A stretch of DNA of 13,970 bases from Acidobacteriota bacterium (GCA_021779695.1 JAJYAE010000090.1:1-13970); one strand, 5' to 3'; counted from the stretch's first letter, positions 1-7,593 are shown. Made by a program: numbers and translations. Notes: generated from the sequence alone by a model not told the origin.

Positions 1-120
1 GGTGTCCAGGCACTCCGCCCGGAAGGTCCCGTTGAAGCTTTCCACGAAGGCGTTGTCAGTCGGCTTGCCAGGCCTTGAGAAGTCGATCTTCGCGCCGTTC
101 TGATAGGCCCACAGGTCCAT
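1..120 (-). mobile_element. IS3-family transposase (OrfB, integrase core), C-terminal fragment
   Basis: The reverse strand reads MDLWAYQNGAKIDFSRPGKP, followed by TDNAFVESFNGTFRAEC. This is the highly conserved end of the DDE integrase core of IS3-family OrfB transposases; the glutamate in FVESFNG is the last acidic residue of the catalytic triad. The protein runs off the left edge of the window. Its N-terminal part is missing: upstream of the DLWAYQ block the frame passes straight into sequence that codes for an HsdR-like protein on the other strand. No terminal inverted repeat is visible at this boundary, so this is a truncated IS copy rather than a clean end. The family call is firm. Whether an intact partner copy exists elsewhere cannot be seen. 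Confidence 0.88.
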
Positions 121-123
121 GGC

Positions 124-633
124 ATGAAGACGACGCTCGATGGCGCACAGGTGTACAACCCGGTGCAGGTAGTGCAGTTTGTAGCACTTTTCTTGGCCAG
201 CGCTCCACGAGAGAAACTGGACCCGATTCTCGATGCCTGCGTTGCGACGTATTTGGCCGACCTCGACGAAGATGAGCAGGTAAACTTCAAAGGAACCGCA
301 AAAGCATTTGTCCGCACATACGGGTTCCTATCCGCGGTGCTTCCATACAACAACCCAGCCTGGGAGAAGCTTTCCATTTTGCTGAACTGCCTGATTCCCA
401 AACTGCCGGCGCCCAAGGAAGAGGATCTGTCGAAGGGTTTGATCGAGACCATCGACATGGATAGTTACCGGGTAGAGAAACAGGCGACGATCACGATTGC
501 CCTTCCCGATGCAGATGCGGAAGTCGAGCCGGTTCCCACGGCTGGTGGCGGTCATAAGCCTGAACCGGAACTCGACCGGCTCTCCAACATTCTCAAGACA
601 TTCAATGAGCAGTTTGGAAATATCGACTGGACG
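124..633 (+). pseudogene. hsdR: Type I restriction enzyme R subunit (HsdR), C-terminal fragment
   Basis: This is a remnant of HsdR, the ATP-dependent translocase and nuclease subunit of type I restriction systems. The readable part (about 170 residues) matches the C-terminal helical region of the family as I know it: MKTTLDGAQVYNPVQV, DLDEDEQVNFKGTAKAF, LPAPKEEDLSKG, IDMDSYRVEKQA and a GGGHKPEPELDRLSNI segment near residues 141-156. The nuclease and helicase domains, which would lie several hundred residues upstream, are absent because an IS3 transposase fragment on the opposite strand abuts at about position 121. The 3' end is also lost: after FGNIDW the sequence switches to an unrelated reading frame, although the frame stays open to 705. 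It cannot be a working enzyme. It shows that a restriction locus once lay here or was carried in as a fragment. Confidence 0.85.
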
Positions 634-1058
634 GCATGGACATGTCGGGCCTGTCCTTCACGCCCGTATTCGATGCGAACCATATTTATGTGGGGCAGAG
701 CGTGATGCCCATCAGTTCAACCAGCATGATGAGCGGCGGATCGGGAATGATGGGCGGCAGTTCGATGGGAGGTACCATCACTGCATCAGAAGTTGCCCTA
801 GAGCCACAGGGATTGACCGGCACTACAGCCACTGCGATCACCAGCGGTTCGACTACCAGCTTCACCCTGACTCTGCCTTCGGACTCTGCGTTCACCACGC
901 TGACGGGCGCTACCAGCGTAACGGTGGTACAGCAGGCACAAACAACAGTTGCCGGAACGTCACCGATTGCGAGCGGATCTTCCGTGCATGCCTTCGGGCT
1001 GTTGTTCTTCGACGGCGGCCAATGGAAGATGGTGGCATCAAGGATGGGTGCGAATTAA
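634..1058 (+). pseudogene. DUF5666-like secreted protein, C-terminal fragment
   Basis: About 140 residues starting near MDMSGLSFTPVFDANHIYVG and ending in FGLLFFDGGQWKMVASRMG. The piece has a Gly/Met/Ser-rich stretch (SSTSMMSGGSGMMGGSSMGG), then Thr/Ser-rich beta-like segments. This resembles the C-terminal half of DUF5666-containing lipoproteins and secreted proteins that are common in acidobacteria. There is no signal peptide and no start with a ribosome binding site; the sequence begins inside a strand, immediately after the HsdR remnant. I therefore read it as the tail of a longer gene whose front has been lost. The ATG at 636 could only start translation by chance. The family call is from memory of similar proteins and is moderately sure; the truncation is clearer. 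Confidence 0.6.
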
Positions 1059-1155
1059 CCATTTGCCTGGCATTTCCACGAACACAATAGTTTGCAGCGC
1101 GTGACGGAGGTCACAGACCACTATGTGCTGCGTTCAGCATCATGGAACGTCGAGT

Positions 1156-1548
1156 ATGAGTTACTTTGCCAAAGTCGTCGCAGGGATTGTTGTTCTATTT
1201 GTTGGACTCAATCCGTTGATTGCTTCGGGGCCCTGCAGCCCGGCTGGTTCAACAGCTAGGTGCTGCGGGCCTCATTGTCCGATGAAGGCAATGGCGCATA
1301 TGGAGGAAATGCAGAGTGGCGCCGAAGTCAAGACAGGTGCGCCCCCTTGCTGCAAGATTTCTTTCCCCACCCATTCATCGAAAGCGATTCTGGGAACGAC
1401 CGAGCAATCGCTGACCCTTCAGGGGTCAAGCGACATCGTGGTTGACCAGTACCCGGCGCTCACCGGTGCAAGAACCGGAAACGCAACATTGCGAGTCGAG
1501 CGAATTCTGCATCGACCGCGAGCATCGCTCTGTATATTCCTAATTTAG
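1156..1548 (+). CDS. Small Cys-rich exported protein, possibly metal-related
   Basis: A 130-residue protein when started at ATG 1156. An alternative ATG at 1123 adds 11 residues and has GGAGG 12 bases upstream, which is rather far. I prefer 1156 because it gives a compact signal peptide: MSYFAKVVAGIVVLFVGLNP with a cleavage region near IASGPC. The mature part has a CCGPHCPMKAMAHMEEM segment and a later PPCCKISF. Such Cys/His/Met clusters suggest soft-metal (copper) or redox binding in the periplasm. The C-terminus RPRASLCIFLI resembles small exported proteins found beside heavy-metal efflux genes, but no efflux gene is present here. It may be an isolated survivor of a metal-resistance cluster among gene fragments. 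No catalytic function is recognised. Confidence 0.6.
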   Translation: MSYFAKVVAGIVVLFVGLNPLIASGPCSPAGSTARCCGPHCPMKAMAHMEEMQSGAEVKTGAPPCCKISFPTHSSKAILGTTEQSLTLQGSSDIVVDQYPALTGARTGNATLRVERILHRPRASLCIFLI

Positions 1549-1620
1549 ACTCCGCGTCACATCTTCCTTGCATCTTCGCAATCTGCATCTGGTTCCTGAT
1601 TCGGGCATTCGTGCGAATAC

Positions 1621-2259
1621 TTGGCAATGCCTATCGGGAAGTGCTGGAGTTCATTCTACGCTGGGCTGCAGATGGTGGAAGGAGACTATGCCAACCTCTG
1701 TGCGCTCATTACACAGAAAAAGCTGAAAGCATTCGGAGGCCGCTGGGATCATTTGCTCGATTACATGCAGCAATATTCCCGACATCTTGCCTGCCGCTTG
1801 AGCGGCGCGGTCTCCATGCTTGAGCGACCGCTTGCCATCTCTTCCATCCCGTATGGGTATTGTGCAGAGGAACCCACCGATCAGCCCTCGCCGTGGCGCC
1901 TGGGGGATCAGGCCACGGTTATACCATCGTTCAGCGGCGATGGAATGGCAATTGCCTTTTATACGGGTTATCGTGCGGCTCAACTCTACCTTGCAGGATC
2001 CACCCCGGCGTTTTTTCATCGGGAAGTCCATAACCACTTCGGACGCCGGCTCTATTGGGGGACCGTGCTCTCGCGCCTACTCATTACAATTCCATCGCTC
2101 GCACAGGCTGTGCGTGTGTGGCCCTCCATCCTGTCGACGATATTCACGGCTACCCGCGTGCCAAGCGCATCCCTATGCAGACTGAGCGGCCGGATTGTGA
2201 AGGCTTTGAAGATGTGCGGAGTTGCGGATTCGCAACTAATCCATCAGCCAAGCGTGTAG
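1621..2259 (+). pseudogene. FAD-dependent oxidoreductase (geranylgeranyl-reductase-like), C-terminal fragment
   Basis: From about 1651 the frame reads FYAGLQMVEGDYANLCALI, then a helical stretch, then IPYGYCAEEP and WRLGDQATVIPSFSGDGMAIA. The last block is the second FAD-contacting motif of the GR2/geranylgeranyl-reductase-like flavoprotein family (the GD...GDG...A pattern that binds the ribityl and pyrophosphate). The family is usually close to 380-400 residues with an N-terminal GxGxxG dinucleotide-binding fold. Here that half is missing, and the only available start is a TTG at 1621 with no good ribosome binding site. The last roughly 25 residues also look non-native, so the 3' end may be an accidental extension. 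In acidobacteria such enzymes often sit next to type III polyketide synthases, but none is visible here. Most likely a dead remnant. Confidence 0.72.
2220..2237. repeat. Small perfect inverted repeat (7-bp stem, 4-base loop)
   Basis: AGTTGCG, GATT, CGCAACT forms a perfect 7-bp stem with a four-base loop. It lies inside the last codons of the FAD-oxidoreductase remnant, 3 bases before a second and larger inverted repeat. It could be part of a termination structure for transcription coming from either side. It has no T-run after it on the plus strand. Confidence 0.45.
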
Positions 2260-2270
2260 CTGGCTGATGG
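2241..2270. terminator. Perfect 10-bp inverted repeat between convergent genes; candidate bidirectional terminator
   Basis: CCATCAGCCA (2241-2250) and TGGCTGATGG (2261-2270) are exact reverse complements separated by ten bases. The repeat spans the stop of the FAD-oxidoreductase remnant and lies 45 bases downstream of the kinase gene that ends the minus-strand operon. Its place between convergent transcripts suggests a terminator. There is no clear poly-T tract, so a Rho-independent role is uncertain, and a recombination or binding site is also possible. The repeat itself is directly visible. Confidence 0.45.
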
Positions 2271-2314
2271 TGATCTTGGGAATCCATGCGAGTATCTTGG
2301 TCTCTGTGTCACGG

Positions 2315-3436
2315 CTAAGGCACAAGGGAGCGCTTCCTGCCACGCTCGGCGATTGGTGCTTCGGGCGACTCCGCCGGTACGAGCATCTGATGCTCAATAC
2401 AGCTGGGGCAAACCCTCGCCGGAACGACGCGAACGGCATCCCGGCTCTCGATCTTCGCCAAACCACGGCTATCCAAGCCCTTGCAGGTCAATGCCCCCAG
2501 CTCGTCCAGAAAGCGCTGTTTCGGAATCTGGTACATGGCTCCGCGTGCCCCCTCGAACTGGCAGTTGAGCGCAGCCAGCGCCTGGCCATACTGCAGTGCG
2601 TCGGAGACATTCGTCTTGGCCAGAGTTTTCAATGCCTCTCTGCCGTCGCCAAACAATCGGTAAATAAGCCCAGCGGTCGTCCAATCGCCGGCTCCCGCCG
2701 TGTCCTTCACATCCACGTCGTAAGAAGTCAACGCAACCCATGTCTTGGCTTTTCTCCGGCCGCGCAGCAAAAAGCGGAGGCCCTCATCTCCCAACGTCTG
2801 GATCTCGAGTTCTGCACCGTTCTCGGCAAGCAAGTCACTGAAGCCCTTAGCTCGCTGGTCGGAGTACTTGAGCACATCGCAGATACGACTCATCTCCACG
2901 AACAGAGAAGGATCACCTATTCCGGAGGGCTCAAAGACGACGACTGCGCCGTTTTTCTTGCATTGTTTAGCTAGGTTGAGGATCGAACGGGACACGCGAT
3001 CCGTGAAAAATACAGCTACCGCCCCTATATCGCCTTTCAGATTGTCTACCGTTTCAATCACGACTGGACGATAGCTGGGCAGGTACGCCCCGCAATCGGG
3101 GCAGGTCCAAAGGAAGCGATGCTTGGGAGAGCCATCTTTGCCGAGAAAAATCTTCTCGACAACGATTGGAGTAGGGCACGGGAAGTTCCCCGATAGATAC
3201 TTGGTGTCGACGCCCCAACGCTCGAGATCTGCCTTCACGATGTGACCCGCCTCATCGTCTGCGAGCCTACTGATCGGCACCGTCTGCCATCCCAAATAGG
3301 CGAGAGCGGCAGTCACATTGCCCGTGGTACCACCAGTGTAAAAACGAGGCACGAGCGGATCTTCAAGCCCGATCACGATGTCCAACGCGATGAATCCCGA
3401 ACTGACCAGACGAGGAGTCTGCTTCTTAGTCTTCAT
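2315..3436 (-). CDS. PfkB/ribokinase-family sugar or nucleoside kinase with two CPxC pairs
   Basis: A 373-residue kinase of the ribokinase (PfkB) fold, expected to move phosphate from ATP to a sugar, nucleoside or similar alcohol in the cytoplasm. Signature 1 is seen at residues 35-50 (GGTTGNVTAALAYLGW). Signature 2 is at 245-259 (DTAGAGDWTTAGLIY), with the catalytic base Asp251 and the GAGD anion hole intact. Unusual for the family are CPDCG at 112-116 in the middle of the domain and CPSC at 343-346 in a C-terminal extension of about 60 residues; together they could hold a zinc ion. The start is set at 3436 because GGAGAG lies four bases upstream. It overlaps the end of the preceding gene by 11 bases, so translation is probably coupled. 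It is the last gene of the five-gene operon. The substrate cannot be told from sequence. Confidence 0.88.
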   Translation of the reverse strand: MKTKKQTPRLVSSGFIALDIVIGLEDPLVPRFYTGGTTGNVTAALAYLGWQTVPISRLADDEAGHIVKADLERWGVDTKYLSGNFPCPTPIVVEKIFLGKDGSPKHRFLWTCPDCGAYLPSYRPVVIETVDNLKGDIGAVAVFFTDRVSRSILNLAKQCKKNGAVVVFEPSGIGDPSLFVEMSRICDVLKYSDQRAKGFSDLLAENGAELEIQTLGDEGLRFLLRGRRKAKTWVALTSYDVDVKDTAGAGDWTTAGLIYRLFGDGREALKTLAKTNVSDALQYGQALAALNCQFEGARGAMYQIPKQRFLDELGALTCKGLDSRGLAKIESRDAVRVVPARVCPSCIEHQMLVPAESPEAPIAERGRKRSLVP

Positions 3437-4547
3437 AACACTCTCCGGCGAGCCATAGCCCGTGGATGACCCCGTCTTTCGCAAGCCGAGTCAACTCTTC
3501 CATCTCAACAGCGACCCGGTGTCCGTGCGCTTCAATATGAGCGATCGCCACTCGCGAGCCAGCCCTCTTCAGTTCATACGCGGCGAGCAGCGCTCCGATA
3601 GATAGCAGTTTACTAGAAAGAGCCGAGACGATGGCGTTGGAGCCGCCGAGCGGTGCCAGCGATTTCGCATAGTGATCGATAGCATGGACCAACTGACGAT
3701 AGACTTCGAACGGATTGGTCTCCGAGGCGTAGAGGAAGTTACGGGGATCGACTCGCAGACTGTCGAAAAGCAACCCGCGATACTCAAGGATGAGGTTGTC
3801 TCCCCGCCGTGGATTCTGCGACGGCGCGGGCAAGAGAGGACAAACCTCCGACGGGCGCACCAGGTCGTAGATTCGCTGAAGTTGAGTGGCCTGATTCTCG
3901 CCGAGAAGAGGAAACCAGACGCGCGGTTTCGAAGCCGCCGACTCACGCTCCGCGTCACCCCGGAACGTGTGAATGTAATCGGCCTCCTCGTCGAGCCCTT
4001 CTTCGACAATTAGGCTGTCGATCTTGGGGTTCTCGTCCGCGAGCACGAAGAGATTCATCCGCGGCGAGTTCTGGCCGTCGATGATATGGAGGAGCTTGGC
4101 GACGACGGGCAGGAACACACTGCGCGGCAGCGCGCTGACATCCACGAGCACATCCGTGATACCTGCGAACTCGGTGGCGTTCTTAAACTGTCCTTCGGCC
4201 GAATGCGATGTCATCCGCCTGCGCTCTGCCGAGAACATGCTGATATTCCGGTTCGAAAGCTGTGTCGCAGGAATAACCTTCCCGAGGTCCTCAAAGTTTT
4301 TCTTAACGGCCTCGTCGTAGGCGCGCGACGGAGATTGTTCTCCCTCTTCGTAAGTGAGGAGCACGACTTCGATAGGGAGCGATGGACAGACACGGCGCAG
4401 CAGGGACAGGCCTGTCGACATCCGCGGATCAAACCCGCGGCCCAAGATAAATCGGGCTTTCCGAGAGGAGTCATTGAAGTGACTCGAAAAGAGAGTCTCA
4501 AGATCAGCCCCAGCAGCGCGCGCGTATGTCGACCATCGTTCCGGCAT
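3426..4547 (-). CDS. Unrecognised 373-residue protein, operon partner of ORC-like ATPase and PRTase
   Basis: I do not recognise a named family. Visible features are an early beta-strand followed by ILGRGFDPRMSTGL (residues 34-47), which looks like a Rossmann-type strand-loop-helix, then strand IEVVLLTYEEGE (59-70). Later come DVLVDVSALPRSVFLPVV (132-149), strand MNLFVLADENP (164-174), and a C-terminal block with GGSNAIVSALSSKLLSIGALLAAYE (301-325) followed by VAIAHIEAHGH (333-343). The pattern suggests two alpha/beta lobes, as in ligand-sensing or nucleotide-binding Rossmann-like domains. No signal peptide, membrane segment or nuclease motif is seen. It starts 11 bases after the ATPase gene and overlaps the kinase gene by 11 bases, so it belongs to the operon. 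A sensor or ligand-binding role is only a guess. Confidence 0.85.
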   Translation of the reverse strand: MPERWSTYARAAGADLETLFSSHFNDSSRKARFILGRGFDPRMSTGLSLLRRVCPSLPIEVVLLTYEEGEQSPSRAYDEAVKKNFEDLGKVIPATQLSNRNISMFSAERRRMTSHSAEGQFKNATEFAGITDVLVDVSALPRSVFLPVVAKLLHIIDGQNSPRMNLFVLADENPKIDSLIVEEGLDEEADYIHTFRGDAERESAASKPRVWFPLLGENQATQLQRIYDLVRPSEVCPLLPAPSQNPRRGDNLILEYRGLLFDSLRVDPRNFLYASETNPFEVYRQLVHAIDHYAKSLAPLGGSNAIVSALSSKLLSIGALLAAYELKRAGSRVAIAHIEAHGHRVAVEMEELTRLAKDGVIHGLWLAGECYED

Positions 4548-4558
4548 CTAACCTGCCA

Positions 4559-6472
4559 TTAAAGAAGTGATTTCTTCGGTTCGTATCCTGCAGTCATCCA
4601 CACATAAAGCTCGCGCAATGGGCGCTCCTTGAAGCCCCCATATTGCAGTGGCAAATCGTATGACACACAGAGTAATCGATTGAGATTCAGTACCATCCAA
4701 GTATTTCCCTTGACCCTTCGGTCCAGCTGGGCTTCCAGGAGGTTGTTGGCTATCGCCGCCGCCAAAACGTCAGCCAAAAGGCCATATTCAGGGTTCTTCT
4801 TGAGGAATTCCTTACTCTGGAGCTGCTCTCTCTCCTTCATGGAGATGGCAATTCCCGTCACGCCTGGGTCATAAGGCGCGTTCTCCTCGTATGTTCTCTG
4901 CCGACAGTATCTGCCGATCGACGCGAGCAGCTGATGGACTCTCTCCCCATAACGCGCACGGCGCGGGATCTCCGTCCAGAAAGACTCCGAGGCTTCCCGC
5001 AGCAGCGCATCCTGCCGGCCTGCATTGAGAGTTGGCGTCTTTGAGATCAGACTGGACGCCACAACCTCCTCGAACTCATCTCCAGCCAGCCGCATGAACT
5101 GTTCTATATTCCATGAGGCCAGGTTCGCCAGCTTCTTGGGCCCGAAGTAGTAGGGCAGGTGGAATTCGTGGGCAAGAAACAGCTCGGCTGCGGCGCGAAT
5201 ACTCGAATCCGTCTTTTCCTTAAGATCGGCAGGGCTCAGCGGAAAGTCGAACGCAGCTTGCTGGCTTCGCAGTTCGCGATACATAAGGATCTCGAGTACC
5301 CGCCACCCGATTGCCCGATCCCGGAAACCGCCCGGCTGCCTGTCCTGCGTGTCGATCCAGTCATGGAATAGAGAGCTTCCACGAGACAACTTGGTAACCC
5401 GTTCCCGTATCGCGGGAATCGTGGCTTCGTACTTGCCTTGCCACTCCGCGCCGTCAAGGGAGGCCTGCAGGCAGGAGTCGAGAGATGTAACCTCGACCGT
5501 CAAGGCCGCGCTTGCGCGCCGATCAGCTACGCTATTGAGTAGGTTCGCGAACTTGTTGGAACTCTCTCTCCAGAAACGCTCGATCAGTATCTCCCCCTCG
5601 TAATCTCGGCCTTCAGTCACACCCGTCTCGAGCATCTCATCGGTGGAAAGAGCCTCGAATCGCTCCGCGAGCCAAACGCCGACGCCGGTACGCATGTCTG
5701 CGACGGTCTTCAGCAGCATGCTCCGTTGTCCATGCGTGAGGTGATGCACGTCATCGAGAAGCAGGAGGCGGTGAGCGGCGACAGGTCGACCGTTGATTGT
5801 AAGCACACCTGGGCGCATGATACCGATGGAATGAAGCGTGTCACTTCCAGGCAGAGAGGCGAGGTCTCCGCCGTCGAAGCTGTCGATTGCGTCACAGACG
5901 TTTTCTTCAAGTTCAGTCGCCCAGCGGTGCAGCTCGACACCAGAGAGCGTTCCGGACCCGCCGGCCCGAATCTCTGTCGGCGCATCAGCAGATACTTTGA
6001 TCCGCGAGAGATCCTCGGGATAGCGCAGGCCCCTGAGTTGGAGGCTGGCTCGCAGCGTCGCCAGCACAATGCGAGCATTCAGGAGCCCGAAGAGCAGTCG
6101 CTTTTTGCGGGCCGGTTCGAAATCGAGATCATCGAGAATTCGGTAATTGCGCGCGCAAGACAGGAAGACGCCAAGTAGTTGCGGTCCGCCTTCGTTGATC
6201 ACGCCCAGAGTCGCCATCCGCTGGTAGAGCTCCTTGAGATCCTCGTTGGCTTTGAAGGCATGGAGATTGACGAGCGCAGCCGGCGTGAAGAGGCGGAGCA
6301 AAGTCGTTTTCCCGGCACCTGGCGCGCTCCGGATGAGTTGGGGTTTGTCCCACAAGTGGGGGTCGTCTCCGAGCAGATCGAGCATCCCTGGGCCGAACAG
6401 CTTCAGGAACGTGACATCGTTCTCGATGGCTTCCGCCGCACGGAGACGGAACGGATTTCTCGGCTCTCTCAT
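4559..6472 (-). CDS. ORC/CDC6-like (AAA+/STAND-type) P-loop ATPase of a putative conflict system
   Basis: A 637-residue cytoplasmic ATPase. Walker A lies at residues 50-57 (APGAGKTT, after LIRS), Walker B at 236-245 (LLLLDDVHHL), and a following strand VGVWLAERFEAL has a sensor-1-like position with an arginine. The rest is mostly helical with no transmembrane segment, and no recognised effector domain is fused. The layout recalls the ORC-CDC6-like ATPases described in bacterial conflict operons, where the NTPase acts as a switch or scaffold. I chose ATG 6472 over an upstream in-frame ATG at 6535 because 6472 forms an ATGA overlap with the stop of the preceding PRTase gene and gives the natural N-terminus MREPRNPFRLRAAEAIENDV. 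The family assignment rests on motifs and neighbours; the ATPase call is firm. Confidence 0.88.
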   Translation of the reverse strand: MREPRNPFRLRAAEAIENDVTFLKLFGPGMLDLLGDDPHLWDKPQLIRSAPGAGKTTLLRLFTPAALVNLHAFKANEDLKELYQRMATLGVINEGGPQLLGVFLSCARNYRILDDLDFEPARKKRLLFGLLNARIVLATLRASLQLRGLRYPEDLSRIKVSADAPTEIRAGGSGTLSGVELHRWATELEENVCDAIDSFDGGDLASLPGSDTLHSIGIMRPGVLTINGRPVAAHRLLLLDDVHHLTHGQRSMLLKTVADMRTGVGVWLAERFEALSTDEMLETGVTEGRDYEGEILIERFWRESSNKFANLLNSVADRRASAALTVEVTSLDSCLQASLDGAEWQGKYEATIPAIRERVTKLSRGSSLFHDWIDTQDRQPGGFRDRAIGWRVLEILMYRELRSQQAAFDFPLSPADLKEKTDSSIRAAAELFLAHEFHLPYYFGPKKLANLASWNIEQFMRLAGDEFEEVVASSLISKTPTLNAGRQDALLREASESFWTEIPRRARYGERVHQLLASIGRYCRQRTYEENAPYDPGVTGIAISMKEREQLQSKEFLKKNPEYGLLADVLAAAIANNLLEAQLDRRVKGNTWMVLNLNRLLCVSYDLPLQYGGFKERPLRELYVWMTAGYEPKKSLL

Positions 6473-7593
6473 ATCGAATCCTTGTGGCGTGTGACGCGGG
6501 GAAATAGCGATCGCATCTGCGGGCCGTCTGCCCACAAGAGCCCAAGCGAGTTATTGGGAGTATTGTGACTCAATACCAGTGGTAACCCGCAACCCGCGAA
6601 ACCGTAGCGCAGGTCTGTTCCTCCGAGGCGAGTACTGGCTGTCTCATTTGAGTCGTCGTAATACTTCTGGATCAGGGCATCGATCTCCGGCTCAGTGCCT
6701 TCGATCAGAGTGATCTCATTTGGCAGACGCTGCACAATGACGATGCTAAGCTTTAGGCCGAATCGCTCTTCGATAGCCTTGCGCTGGGCCTCTAGCTTCT
6801 CCTCGACCTTCGCGGTCGCCAGATAGAGGACGAGGATGACCTCGCGCCCTTCCTTCACAACTAGCTTCGACAGCGGATTGTCGGGATTCGCCAGGTTCAC
6901 GAGAAACTTTCCAATCTTGCCGACGACGGCCCCCTCGTCGGTAGTCCGGAGATAGCTGATTCCGCTCGCCGAAAAGTCGTCCATCAGGACCACGACTTCA
7001 AATGCGGGATCGGTCTGCTCGTCGGACTCGGAGGGCACAACAGGCTCGCTCGTCTCCTTCAGCGCGGTCTTCAGATCCTTCAGGAGCCCGTCGATACGCT
7101 CTGGGCTGAGCTCGTGGCTCAGACGCACCTGTTCATTGGTGAGATGAGGGTTCGCGCGGCGAAAAACATCCGTTCGCGCGCCATCACTCAGACCGAGGAA
7201 CAACGTCTTTCGCTGGAGGACGCGAAAGGCCTGCGAAACGGCGATTTTCTTCTTCTTCCAGCGACTGATCCCCGCTTTCCGGGCTGCGAGATCCAAGAGC
7301 AGGGGCCGGATGCAGTCTAGATACGAAATGGAGACCAAGTGGTTCATCTCCGCAGTCGAGAGAAAGACAATGTGCTTGCGGATATATTCGAGAGCAGCCG
7401 GGCGTTCGTCGGGGGTGAACTGGCTCAGCCAGCTTGCCAGACTCTCCGTGAAGCGCATCCCGGGGGAGAACTGCTGGTATTCGTCATATTTGTACGAGGC
7501 CATTGCCTGGAGCTCGAGGCCCACCAGATTGAAATCCGTCGGCTGCCAGCCCATGACCTTGCTCAGCAGTTCTTCCGCGAGTTGGTTATTCAT
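6469..7593 (-). CDS. Phosphoribosyltransferase-like protein (PRTase-CE type)
   Basis: A 374-residue protein. Residues 199-213 (EVVVLMDDFSASGIS) fit the PRPP-binding loop of type I phosphoribosyltransferases: a hydrophobic strand, two acidic residues (Asp205, Asp206), then a small-residue loop that cradles the 5'-phosphate. The N-terminal 130 residues are helical and are not found in metabolic PRTases, which are usually near 200 residues. The C-terminal block HNTPNNSLGLLW (343-354) looks strongly conserved for this group as I remember it. This matches the PRTase domains linked with conflict elements rather than purine or pyrimidine salvage enzymes. Its ATG overlaps the stop of the SIS-HAD gene (ATGA), and its own stop overlaps the ATPase start in the same way. 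Likely chemistry is forming or breaking an N-ribosyl bond with PRPP; the acceptor is unknown. Confidence 0.85.
   Translation of the reverse strand: MNNQLAEELLSKVMGWQPTDFNLVGLELQAMASYKYDEYQQFSPGMRFTESLASWLSQFTPDERPAALEYIRKHIVFLSTAEMNHLVSISYLDCIRPLLLDLAARKAGISRWKKKKIAVSQAFRVLQRKTLFLGLSDGARTDVFRRANPHLTNEQVRLSHELSPERIDGLLKDLKTALKETSEPVVPSESDEQTDPAFEVVVLMDDFSASGISYLRTTDEGAVVGKIGKFLVNLANPDNPLSKLVVKEGREVILVLYLATAKVEEKLEAQRKAIEERFGLKLSIVIVQRLPNEITLIEGTEPEIDALIQKYYDDSNETASTRLGGTDLRYGFAGCGLPLVLSHNTPNNSLGLLWADGPQMRSLFPRVTRHKDSI

Noticed and set aside
2267..2974. Long plus-strand open frame opposite the PfkB kinase gene
   Set aside because: It is antisense to a gene with clear kinase motifs, has no ribosome binding site and shows no family-like pattern.
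4430..4450. GC-rich inverted repeat (CCGCGG ... CCGCGG)
   Set aside because: It lies inside the coding sequence of the unknown operon protein and is explained by codon use in GC-rich DNA.
6473..6535. Longer start for the ORC-like ATPase at 6535
   Set aside because: It would overlap the PRTase gene by more than 60 bases and add a non-family-like N-terminus; the ATGA overlap at 6469-6472 is the better start.
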